A stretch of 11,972 bases of DNA from an archaeon RBG_16_50_20 (GTDB lineage: Archaea > Thermoproteota > Bathyarchaeia > 40CM-2-53-6). The notes beneath the pieces are model-generated. The model saw only the letters and a program-made list of their open reading frames with translations. It was not told the origin of the DNA and searched no databases. The DNA is taken from the NCBI GenBank assembly GCA_001768965.1, contig MEMY01000006.1, forward strand, positions 1-11,972, given 5' to 3'. Positions 1-5,252 of the stretch are shown one piece after another. The translations under genes were made by a program, and so were the position numbers. The first letter of the stretch is position 1; every line of letters begins with the position of its first letter.

Positions 1-1046
1 AAAATGTGGTCCTAATTCTCTTTTCCAATCGAACAGAAAACGGGGAACATGTCTTCTACGTACTCAGTCAAGACGCCGGCGCGCATTTTTCTCCCCCAAA
101 GCAGTTGTCGTTCGCTTCTGGCGATCAGAGCAATGCCGCAGCGTCGATGGTCGGTAAGGTGATCCACGTGGTGTGGCAGGGCTATCTCCGCGGTCAGGCT
201 CAGACAATCTATGTGAAAAGTCCTGATGGTGGATTGACGTGGGATGACGAGGTTGCTCTCAAGGATTCGGGGCTCTTGGATAGGCATCCTTCCCTTTATG
301 CGGTCGGCGACAACGTGTTTGTGACGTGGAGCAGAAACGACCTGGGCAGAGAGGCTGTCTTTTTCAGAGCAAGCTACGATTCTGGCGAAACCTGGGAACA
401 GGAAGTCCAGCTGTCCGATTTTGAGCCGCCGATTTTCCTAATTTTCCCTTCCGTCGCGTCGGACGGTTCCGCGGTTCATGTGATATGGAACTGGAAGGAA
501 CTGTATTACGCACGCAGCATGGATGCAGGGAAGACTTGGAGTCCTCCGACCGCAATTACGTATGGAGGTGAAGTTCATCTTGCGCCTGAGATTTCCGCAG
601 TCGGGTCACAGATTCAAGTTGTGAGCGCTGCTTTCTTGACTCAGGGAGAACCTCGACGCGTGGGGATTTCGGCTGACATACAATATCTGAAGAGCGCCGA
701 CGGTGGGGACCAATGGACGGAACCCTTGGTCCTGACTGAACACGAGTCAGACGTGCTCTCACTTGCGCCTGCGATCTCGATACGGGAGGGAGCTACTTTT
801 GTTGCTTGGCAGGATAACAGGAAAGGGGGGTTTGCAGCCTATTTGATCTCAAAGCCTGACTTCGCAGCCATACACACTTATTGGCAACAATTGGTGTATC
901 CTTTGCTCTTTGTCTTGGCCGCTACGAGCATAGCATATGCTGCCTTGGAGTTGAAAAATAGACGAAGGACGCCGAAGCGGCAACGCGGAGCGCGTCGGAC
1001 TACAAGAATAAGGTCTCGCCGAAAACGGGTCACACGAACGGCCTAG
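1..1046 (+). CDS. Asp-box (BNR/sialidase-like) surface protein with C-terminal membrane anchor, 5' partial
   Basis: The reading frame is open to the left edge, so the N-terminus is missing; the GTG at base 6 is probably an internal Val. Counting from that codon, five Asp-box motifs (S-x-D-x-G-x-T/x-W/F) are visible at about residues 21-28, 72-79, 123-130, 171-178 and 230-237, spaced 48-59 residues apart, as in the blades of a beta-propeller of the sialidase/BNR type. A hydrophobic helix at about 294-316 is followed by a very basic tail (317-346, mostly Arg/Lys). This predicts an extracellular propeller anchored by one C-terminal helix with the tail in the cytoplasm. Glycan hydrolysis is not shown: catalytic sialidase residues cannot be identified in the visible part, and many archaeal members are simply annotated as BNR-repeat proteins. 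The fold call is firm; the substrate is unknown. Confidence 0.8.
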   Translation, partial: NVVLILFSNRTENGEHVFYVLSQDAGAHFSPPKQLSFASGDQSNAAASMVGKVIHVVWQGYLRGQAQTIYVKSPDGGLTWDDEVALKDSGLLDRHPSLYAVGDNVFVTWSRNDLGREAVFFRASYDSGETWEQEVQLSDFEPPIFLIFPSVASDGSAVHVIWNWKELYYARSMDAGKTWSPPTAITYGGEVHLAPEISAVGSQIQVVSAAFLTQGEPRRVGISADIQYLKSADGGDQWTEPLVLTEHESDVLSLAPAISIREGATFVAWQDNRKGGFAAYLISKPDFAAIHTYWQQLVYPLLFVLAATSIAYAALELKNRRRTPKRQRGARRTTRIRSRRKRVTRTA

Positions 1047-1074
1047 TCACTGTGGGCTAATCGCCCCACAGTGA
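1047..1074 (+). terminator. Terminator-like hairpin after the Asp-box gene
   Basis: A perfect 10-bp stem (TCACTGTGGG at 1047-1056, CCCACAGTGA at 1065-1074) with an 8-nt loop begins on the base after the stop codon. No long T-run follows, so it may stabilise or process the mRNA 3' end rather than act as a classical terminator. Confidence 0.5.
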
Positions 1075-1119
1075 GCCATAGATCTCCAAGTACTCTCATG
1101 GCAACCCAATTAGCTTCGT

Positions 1120-1154
1120 CGCCCGCACCAGCTCTAGCACACACACACGAAAAA
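1120..1154 (+). repeat. TG/CA repeat, copy A (upstream of VOC gene)
   Basis: Contains CGCCCGCACCA (1120-1130), then GCTCTAG, a CA tract (1138-1148) and an A-run. It shares the pattern GCACCAGCTnTA-CACACACA-AAA with copies B, C and D. Unlike B and D it has no upstream GT tract, so it cannot form the same long hairpin. The 11-mer CGCCCGCACCA recurs inverted at 1673-1683. Confidence 0.6.
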
Positions 1155-1185
1155 TGGGCAGTTAGGTTGCAAACACCAATGTTGC

Positions 1186-1192
1186 TATAAAA
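1186..1192 (+). promoter_or_regulatory. TATA box of the VOC gene
   Basis: TATAAAA in the context gctataaaagg. Its centre is about 28 nt before the ATG at 1217, so transcription would start at or next to that ATG and give a leaderless mRNA. This is a typical archaeal arrangement and decides the start codon of the gene. Confidence 0.65.
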
Positions 1193-1216
1193 GGCGTTGG
1201 ACGTTCATGTGTGTTG

Positions 1217-1630
1217 ATGACTTTGCATCTAGAATACTTTGGACTGCGTGTCCGAGAACTTGAGCGATCGCTGAAGTTCTATACAGAACTGCTTGGTTTG
1301 ACGGAAGTGAAACGCGGCACGCAATATGAAATCGGTGGCGGGATCTGGGTGCTACTGAAAGATGAGAAATCAAACCAACATCTTGAGCTCAATTGGTATC
1401 CCCTCGATTCTCCGTTCAATGTTGAATATCTGCCTGGTGAAGGGTTAGATCATATCGGGTTCGTTGTGGACAATGTTGTAGAAAAATTCGAAGAGTTAGT
1501 GGCCAAGGGAGCCGAACGAACTATGATAGATCCAATCAAGACCAAAGGCTGGCTAGCCTACCTGAAAGACCCGGACGGAAATTGGATTGAAATCTTCCAG
1601 CGGACACCACCTTCGATGGCACAGGATTAG
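1217..1630 (+). CDS. VOC (glyoxalase/bleomycin-resistance) superfamily protein
   Basis: A 137-residue protein made of two beta-alpha-beta-beta-beta modules, the usual length for a single VOC unit. Characteristic segments are LRVRELERSLKFYTELLGL near the N-terminus, LDHIGFVVDNV at about 77-87 and KDPDGNWIEIF at 117-127. By alignment to glyoxalase I, three of the four metal ligand positions are filled (E57, H79, E125), while the first, normally His, is Y7. This argues against canonical lactoylglutathione lyase and for a different metal-dependent lyase, epimerase or dioxygenase, or a binding protein. The GTG at 1211 and TTG at 1214 are in frame, but the TATA box at 1186-1192 points to the ATG at 1217. 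The gene stands alone, flanked by TG/CA repeats. Substrate unknown. Confidence 0.85.
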   Translation: MTLHLEYFGLRVRELERSLKFYTELLGLTEVKRGTQYEIGGGIWVLLKDEKSNQHLELNWYPLDSPFNVEYLPGEGLDHIGFVVDNVVEKFEELVAKGAERTMIDPIKTKGWLAYLKDPDGNWIEIFQRTPPSMAQD

Positions 1631-1654
1631 CAACGTTTGCAGGTTGCGCATTAT

Positions 1655-1683
1655 CTCGGTGTGTGCGCCTAATGGTGCGGGCG
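1655..1683 (-). repeat. Inverted partner of copy A (downstream of VOC gene)
   Basis: Read on the minus strand it starts CGCCCGCACCA (1683-1673), identical over 11 nt to copy A at 1120-1130. A 7-nt spacer, CACACAC and GA follow, as in copy A. It therefore lies in inverted orientation on the other side of the VOC gene and overlaps the left inverted repeat of the cupredoxin unit. Confidence 0.5.
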
Positions 1684-1705
1684 GCAGAATTTGAACCGTC
1701 ATTTT
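1672..1705 (-). repeat. Left member of 34-nt inverted repeat bracketing the cupredoxin gene; tRNA-3'-end-like
   Basis: ATGGTGC (1672-1678), eight variable bases, then GAATTTGAACCGTCATTTT (1687-1705). The reverse complement of 2596-2629 has the same layout with the same 8-base spacing and matches at 28 of 34 positions without gaps. Read on the minus strand the sequence is GGTTCAAATTC, exactly 11 nt, then CCA, which is the spacing from T-loop to CCA in a tRNA. The T-stem pairs only partly (G-C, G-C and a G-T of five), so this is not a functional tRNA. Confidence 0.65.
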
Positions 1706-1706
1706 C

Positions 1707-1742
1707 TTGTGTGTGTGCGCACCAGCATACCCACACACACAA
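1707..1742 (+). repeat. TG/CA hairpin repeat, copy B
   Basis: TTGTGTGTGTG (1707-1717) pairs perfectly over 11 bp with CACACACACAA (1732-1742) around a 14-nt loop, cgcaccagcatacc. The loop carries the GCACCAGC core shared with the other copies. Bases 1708-1722 alternate strictly between purine and pyrimidine. Confidence 0.65.
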
Positions 1743-1768
1743 AACTACATGAACGATGACGGACGACG

Positions 1769-1799
1769 GCTGGTGCGTACCAGCTATACCACACACAAA
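1769..1799 (+). repeat. TG/CA repeat, copy C (just upstream of cupredoxin gene)
   Basis: The pattern GTACCAGCTATACCACACACAAA follows the shared core and CA tract, but the upstream arm is different: GCTGGT (1769-1774) and ACCAGC (1779-1784) form a short 6-bp hairpin with a GCGT loop. It ends 34 bp before the cupredoxin start and may lie in the promoter region; the nearest AT-rich element is CATAAG at 1801-1806. Confidence 0.5.
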
Positions 1800-1833
1800 C
1801 CATAAGTACGATGCCTGAAATTCAGCGCTCCTG

Positions 1834-2526
1834 TTGGTTCGCTTGGTAACTCGAAGAGCGTTCATTGGATCTGTTGCTGGCGCACTTGTCGTTGGAGGAG
1901 TTGGCGGTTACTTTGGGAGGAACTTACTGACTCCCTCGACCGGCGGAATAGACCCCGTTTTGGGTTTTACGGGGCTGAGCCTGCAGACGGCCCCTCCTCG
2001 GCAGCCAGATCACGAAGTCCAGTTGAATATCAGACCTAGACCGCCCGTTCCGATTCCGGAATTCTACTTTGAGCCAACTGGTCTGCTCGTTCAGCCTGGT
2101 CAAACGGTGAGGTTCTCAGCTGTCACACCGCACCATTCGGTCTCTGACTTCCACCCGTTGCATGGCAGAGACCTTCGGGTACCGGACGGTGTTCCCGCAT
2201 TCTCGTCTCCGGTTCTACCGGTAGGATCGTACTGGCTCTACACTTTCGAGAAAGAGGGGGTGTACGATCTGTTTTGCGGTCCGCACGAGTATTTCGGAAT
2301 GGTGATGCGTGTCGTTGTCGGCTCAGCCACCGGTCCTGGCGCATCTCCCCCGCCTCCTCCAATTCCCCTTCCTGAAGAAGGTGCAACACTACCGCCGTTG
2401 CTGACCGGGGCCGCGGTGTTGCGAGATCCCGCGTTAGACGGAAACAATATCGTTCAAAAGGGCACAGTCACCTGGGATGAGCTGAGCGCCGACAGCAAGA
2501 AGCTTCTGCTCGCCCTCGCTCCCTAG
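1834..2526 (+). CDS. Tat-exported type 1 copper protein (plastocyanin-like cupredoxin)
   Basis: A 230-residue protein. The N-terminus carries TRRAFIG (6-12), a twin-arginine motif, followed by a Gly/Ala/Val-rich hydrophobic helix to about residue 28, so it is probably exported folded and kept at the membrane or outside. A linker precedes a cupredoxin domain at about 75-165. The copper ligands are visible as His in PHHSV (100 or 101) and the C-x2-H-x4-M set C148, H151, M156, a blue-copper electron-carrier pattern. A Pro-rich stretch (about 170-180) leads to a C-terminal tail of unknown role. The start is a TTG; no ATG is in frame before the signal motif. No partner oxidase or reductase is nearby. 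The gene stands alone inside an inverted-repeat pair (1672-1705 and 2596-2629). Confidence 0.85.
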   Translation: MVRLVTRRAFIGSVAGALVVGGVGGYFGRNLLTPSTGGIDPVLGFTGLSLQTAPPRQPDHEVQLNIRPRPPVPIPEFYFEPTGLLVQPGQTVRFSAVTPHHSVSDFHPLHGRDLRVPDGVPAFSSPVLPVGSYWLYTFEKEGVYDLFCGPHEYFGMVMRVVVGSATGPGASPPPPPIPLPEEGATLPPLLTGAAVLRDPALDGNNIVQKGTVTWDELSADSKKLLLALAP

Positions 2527-2560
2527 ATCCCTTTTAGCTACTGAGCTGCTAGTCGTTTTC

Positions 2561-2596
2561 GTGTGTGTGTGTGCGCACCAGCTGTAGCCACACACA
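2561..2596 (+). repeat. TG/CA hairpin repeat, copy D
   Basis: A GT tract from 2561 runs into GCGCAC, giving 18 bp of strict purine-pyrimidine alternation (2561-2578). TGTGTGTG (2566-2573) pairs with CACACACA (2589-2596) around a 15-nt loop, cgcaccagctgtagc, with the same core as copy B and in the same orientation. It lies 34 bp after the cupredoxin stop, so it could also act at that mRNA's 3' end. Confidence 0.65.
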
Positions 2597-2629
2597 AAAT
2601 CACGGTTCAAATTCGGTCTTCTGCACCAT
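2596..2629 (+). repeat. Right member of 34-nt inverted repeat bracketing the cupredoxin gene; tRNA-3'-end-like
   Basis: AAAATCACGGTTCAAATTC (2596-2614), eight bases, then GCACCAT (2623-2629). It is the inverted counterpart of 1672-1705. GGTTCAAATTC is followed by exactly 11 nt and CCA (2626-2628), as at a tRNA 3' end, but the T-stem does not pair properly and no cloverleaf 5' half was found upstream. Confidence 0.65.
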
Positions 2630-2692
2630 CTTGACGGAGATGTAACATCGGGGACCCTTTTGAAATTCCACATGGAGGATTGGTTTGAGGGG

Positions 2693-2707
2693 ACGTGGAA
2701 GCCACGT
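2693..2707 (-). terminator. Small hairpin beyond the ATPase remnant
   Basis: ACGTGG (2693-2698) and CCACGT (2702-2707) form a 6-bp stem with a 3-nt loop, 14 bp past the minus-strand stop of the remnant at 2721. It may be the former gene's terminator; there is no T-run. Confidence 0.3.
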
Positions 2708-2720
2708 ACAGACGGTTCGG

Positions 2721-3095
2721 TTACTTTTCTAGAGCGACCTTGAACTTATCGGTGATTTTCAGTTGATGCCATCCCTGTTCGAAGGCTACGTTTCGCATGC
2801 TACGGATTCGCATTACATTTCGAGTTTTCCCTCCTTCCTCTTCTTCAAGCTTGAAGTCAATTAGGCCGTCGTGCGCTGCTTCTAGATTCTTGTAGGCCCA
2901 GTCGCTGTGAACGCCCCTGATGATGCCTCTAATTCCGACTTGTTTTGGGCGTTCCCGGCAAAGGAGCGCGAATAGATTCAGAAGTTCTAGTCCTCGGGTC
3001 CAGGAACTTGCAGTCTACCGAATCATGTCCGACAAGTGGCTCTTGTGAGCCGTTCTAGGTTCAAGCGGGGTATCGCACTGGGGAACTAGGAATGA
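2721..3095 (-). pseudogene. C-terminal remnant of a RecA/KaiC/Rad55-like ATPase
   Basis: Reading the minus strand in the frame that ends with TAA at 2723-2721 gives 97 codons of protein-like sequence back to a TAG at 3017-3015. In the same frame it continues another 26 codons (ending HKSHLSDMIR) to a TGA at 3098-3096. Recognisable stretches are LLNLFALLCRERPKQVG, GVHSDWAYKNLEAAHDG, LIDFKLEEEEGGKTRN and MRSMRN-like repeats with WHQLKI near the end. These resemble the C-terminal part of archaeal RecA-superfamily (KaiC/GvpD/Rad55) ATPases. No Walker A or B motif is present, and the only ATGs lie in the last third. An in-frame stop plus a missing N-terminus marks it as decayed. The family assignment is from memory of conserved patterns and is moderate. 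Together with the repeats it fills the 700-bp gap between intact genes at 2527-3226. Confidence 0.6.
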
Positions 3096-3138
3096 TCATT
3101 CGATTTGTGGCGCCACTGGATGTGCCCTTAATACCGTC

Positions 3139-3147
3139 ATATAATTA
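3139..3147 (+). promoter_or_regulatory. Candidate TATA box of the nitroreductase gene
   Basis: ATATAATTA in a locally AT-rich stretch. A start of transcription near 3168 would leave a leader of about 60 nt that contains a small hairpin (CTTGCC 3192-3197, GGCAAG 3204-3209). A second weaker candidate, TCTAATTA at 3183-3190, would give a leader of only about 14 nt. Confidence 0.45.
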
Positions 3148-3190
3148 GAATTCGAATCAGACTTATCTGCACTTACCGAACCTCTAATTA
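3142..3190. promoter_or_regulatory. Inverted repeat around the predicted nitroreductase transcription start
   Basis: TAATTAGA (3142-3149) overlaps the TATA candidate and recurs inverted as TCTAATTA (3183-3190), with 33 bp between, placing the predicted start point in the middle. This could be an operator for a dimeric regulator, or simply two AT-rich promoter elements. Confidence 0.3.
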
Positions 3191-3226
3191 GCTTGCCAGG
3201 AAAGGCAAGGCAGGGATTCATGAGAA

Positions 3227-4264
3227 ATGGCGGAATTATGGGACCCTTGGGAAATATCGGAAGGAGCATTTCCTAAAGCAGGTACTTCTTCCGACAAACT
3301 ACGTTTTCTGCTGAATTATGCGGTGCTGGCGCCTTCAAGTCACAACTCACAACCTTGGTTGTTCAAGATCGTGAGTGATGGCGTCGAGCTCTACGCTGAT
3401 CGAACACGTGCTTTACCAGTTGTTGACCCTGAAGATCGTGAACTAATCATTAGCTGTGGGGCAGCCCTGTTCAATCTGCGCATCGCGCTCCGTCATTTCG
3501 GTTATGAAACCGCAGTGCGGAATTTCCCAGACGCCACAAAGCCCGACCTTTTGGCGCGTGTGAGTTTCGGTGGGGAAAAGGCTGCCACGGCAGAAGAGCA
3601 CGCCCTCTTTCAGGCAATTGTGAAAAGGCGCACCAATCGAATGCCCTTCGATCACAGACCTGTCCCAGAATCATTGCTCTTCGAATTGCAAGCGGCCGCA
3701 ACAAAGGAGGGCACTTGGCTTTACATCATCATGGGCGAAGAAAACAGAAACACGGTCGCAGGGTTAATTGCGGAAGGCGATCGGATTCAGATGGCTAATG
3801 GTCATTTTCGCCGTGAATTGGCTGCATGGATTCACCCGAACCGGACCGCAAGTCACGATGGTACTCCAGGATTTGCTTTCGGACTCAGTAGCTTGGCATC
3901 CTACCTTGGCCCTCTCGTAGTCCGAACCTTTGATATTGGCAGAGGGCAGGCTGCAAAGGGCCGAGAGCTTGCCACGGGGTCTCCAGTTCTAGTCCTTCTT
4001 GGGACTGATGGTGATACGCCCGCTGATTGGCTGTCCGCGGGACAGGCCTTGGCGAGGTTACTGTTGCGTGCCCGCGTCGACGACGTCTGGGCTTCCTTCC
4101 TGAATCAGCCAATTGAACTTCCTGATCTTCGTGGTAGGCTTGGTGATTCGTTAGGTAGAAAGGGCTTCTCGCAGCTTCTACTCCGAATGGGGTACGGCCA
4201 AGATGTCAAGCCAACTCCGCGACGAACACCCGGCGAAGTATTGATGAGAGATAGAATCAGGTAA
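3227..4264 (+). CDS. Nitroreductase-family flavoprotein, Acg-like
   Basis: A 345-residue protein of the Acg-type branch of the nitroreductase superfamily (FMN-binding, classically NAD(P)H-dependent reduction of nitro compounds or quinones; in mycobacteria Acg is a stress-induced protein thought to sequester FMN). Signature segments are APSSHNSQPW (35-44), DRTRAL (58-63), DPEDRE (67-72), CGAALFNLRIALRHFGY (77-93) and RRTNR (134-138), then a second half-domain ending LLLRMGYG near residues 320-327. The length fits the two-lobed Acg family rather than 200-residue single-domain nitroreductases. It is first in a plus-strand series with two thioredoxin-fold genes, suggesting a redox or detoxification role. 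An AGGGA about 10 nt upstream is a weak ribosome binding site. Substrate cannot be read from the sequence. Confidence 0.85.
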   Translation: MAELWDPWEISEGAFPKAGTSSDKLRFLLNYAVLAPSSHNSQPWLFKIVSDGVELYADRTRALPVVDPEDRELIISCGAALFNLRIALRHFGYETAVRNFPDATKPDLLARVSFGGEKAATAEEHALFQAIVKRRTNRMPFDHRPVPESLLFELQAAATKEGTWLYIIMGEENRNTVAGLIAEGDRIQMANGHFRRELAAWIHPNRTASHDGTPGFAFGLSSLASYLGPLVVRTFDIGRGQAAKGRELATGSPVLVLLGTDGDTPADWLSAGQALARLLLRARVDDVWASFLNQPIELPDLRGRLGDSLGRKGFSQLLLRMGYGQDVKPTPRRTPGEVLMRDRIR

Positions 4265-4283
4265 GAATTTCAGCAGGCATCGA

Positions 4284-4304
4284 CTATAATGCGAAGTCTT
4301 TTTT
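4284..4304 (+). promoter_or_regulatory. TATA box before the CPSH protein gene, followed by a T-run
   Basis: TATAATG at 4285-4291 would start transcription near 4312, leaving a leader of about 27 nt that holds GAGGA (4326-4330), 8 nt before the TTG start at 4339. A run of six T (4299-4304), 35 bp after the preceding stop, could end the nitroreductase transcript, so the two genes need not be one operon. Confidence 0.4.
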
Positions 4305-4338
4305 CAGGAAGATTAAGAGGTAGCAGAGGATACTCGGA

Positions 4339-4659
4339 TTGAAAGTTCGATTCTTCTACTCCGAGGATTGCCCTTCTCATGATGAAGCACTCGAGCGTCT
4401 CCGCAAGGTAATGGGTGAAGAAGGAATTCGAGATGAGATAGAGGTTGTCAGGGTCGATTCGTCCGAGGATGCAGAGAAACTGAAGTTCATCGGCTCTCCT
4501 ACTCTTCTCATCAACGGGCGAGATATCGATCCTCCGACGAACCCCTACTATGCACTCACATGTCGTGCCTATCGCCTCGAAGATGGTCGCATCTCTCCGC
4601 TCCCCTCAGAGACAATGATCCGCAAGGCGATTCGGAAAGCCGCAGCAGAGGGGTCTTAA
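4339..4659 (+). CDS. Small thioredoxin-fold protein with CPSH motif
   Basis: A 106-residue protein beginning with beta-strand MKVRFFYSEDC and an active-site-like C11-P-S-H14 at the start of the first helix, as in thioredoxin or glutaredoxin folds, but with His in place of the second Cys. A typical cis-Pro segment follows (GSPTLLINGRDID, P54), and a second Cys lies in ALTCRAYR (C75), a segment I recognise as conserved in small bacterial and archaeal relatives. It may be a thiol-disulfide carrier or metal-binding protein using C11 and C75; activity is not established. The start is TTG: a stop lies six codons upstream with no ATG or GTG between, and GAGGA precedes it at good spacing. The peroxiredoxin-like gene follows after about 50 bp. 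Confidence 0.75.
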   Translation: MKVRFFYSEDCPSHDEALERLRKVMGEEGIRDEIEVVRVDSSEDAEKLKFIGSPTLLINGRDIDPPTNPYYALTCRAYRLEDGRISPLPSETMIRKAIRKAAAEGS

Positions 4660-4708
4660 AGGAGAATATGTTCTGGTAGGCTAACCCGATGAGAGTGTGA
4701 ATGTAAAC

Positions 4709-5242
4709 ATGGCAAATCTGAAAATCGGCGATAAAGCGATATCCTTCAAATTACCGGGTGTGGATGACAAAGTCCACTCCTTAGATGAATACGCAGGAAA
4801 GAACGGGCTCGCGGTGATCTTCAGCTGCAACCATTGTCCATATGTTCGCGCTTGGGAGGATCGGATGGTCCAGATTCAGGCCGACTACGCGGGCAAAGGA
4901 ATACAGCTGGTTGCTATCAACGCGAATGACGACACGAAATACCCCGACGACAGCTTTCCAAAGATGAAGGAAAGATCAAGGGAGAAGAAATTCAACTACC
5001 CATACCTTCGCGATGAGACGCAGGAGGTTGCACGCGCGTACGGGGCCGAAAGGACCCCTGAAGTCTTCCTCTTTGACAAGGGCCTCACTCTGCACTATCA
5101 TGGTGCAATCGACGACAATTATGACAACCCATCAGCAGTGAAGGAGCATTATCTTCGCGGTGCTCTAGATGCAATGCTCAGCGGAAAGCCACTATCAACA
5201 TCGGAGACCAAACCTGTCGGCTGCACGGTAAAATGGAAGTAA
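4709..5242 (+). CDS. Peroxiredoxin-like (AhpC/TSA-type) thioredoxin-fold protein with CNHC motif
   Basis: A 177-residue protein of the AhpC/TSA/Redoxin superfamily. The N-terminus (LKIGDKAISFKLPGVDDK) is typical of redoxins. The redox centre is C40-N-H-C43 followed by PYVRAW, a CxxC form seen in a family usually annotated only as thioredoxin-domain or peroxiredoxin-like protein. The cis-Pro is T116-P117 (RTPEVFLFD), and the C-terminus ends GCTVKWK with a third Cys at 172. A cytosolic disulfide reductase or peroxidase role is inferred. An in-frame GTG at 4697 would add four residues; the ATG at 4709 matches the usual family start. It follows the CPSH gene by 49 bp and may share its transcript. 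Its stop lies 10 bp from the stop of the convergent AlkD gene. Confidence 0.85.
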   Translation: MANLKIGDKAISFKLPGVDDKVHSLDEYAGKNGLAVIFSCNHCPYVRAWEDRMVQIQADYAGKGIQLVAINANDDTKYPDDSFPKMKERSREKKFNYPYLRDETQEVARAYGAERTPEVFLFDKGLTLHYHGAIDDNYDNPSAVKEHYLRGALDAMLSGKPLSTSETKPVGCTVKWK

Positions 5243-5252
5243 TGCTCCTGCT

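Noticed and set aside
1672..1760. A functional minus-strand tRNA gene in copy B
   Set aside because: T-loop and CCA are well spaced, but the acceptor stem has no 5' partner, the T-stem has only two Watson-Crick pairs, and the stretch from D-loop to T-loop is about 8 nt too short.
1536..1865. 109-residue minus-strand ORF across the repeat region
   Set aside because: Its sequence is translation of GT/CA repeats and of the strand opposite the VOC 3' end; low complexity and no domain.
1120..2600. CRISPR array
   Set aside because: The repeats are too few, irregularly spaced and variable, they are separated by whole genes, and no cas gene is present.
1120..2630. Integron-like attC sites (GTTAGGT at 1161 and GCCTAAT near 1667 resemble attC cores)
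   Set aside because: The 7-mers are expected by chance, do not pair in an attC layout with the hairpins, and no integrase is present.
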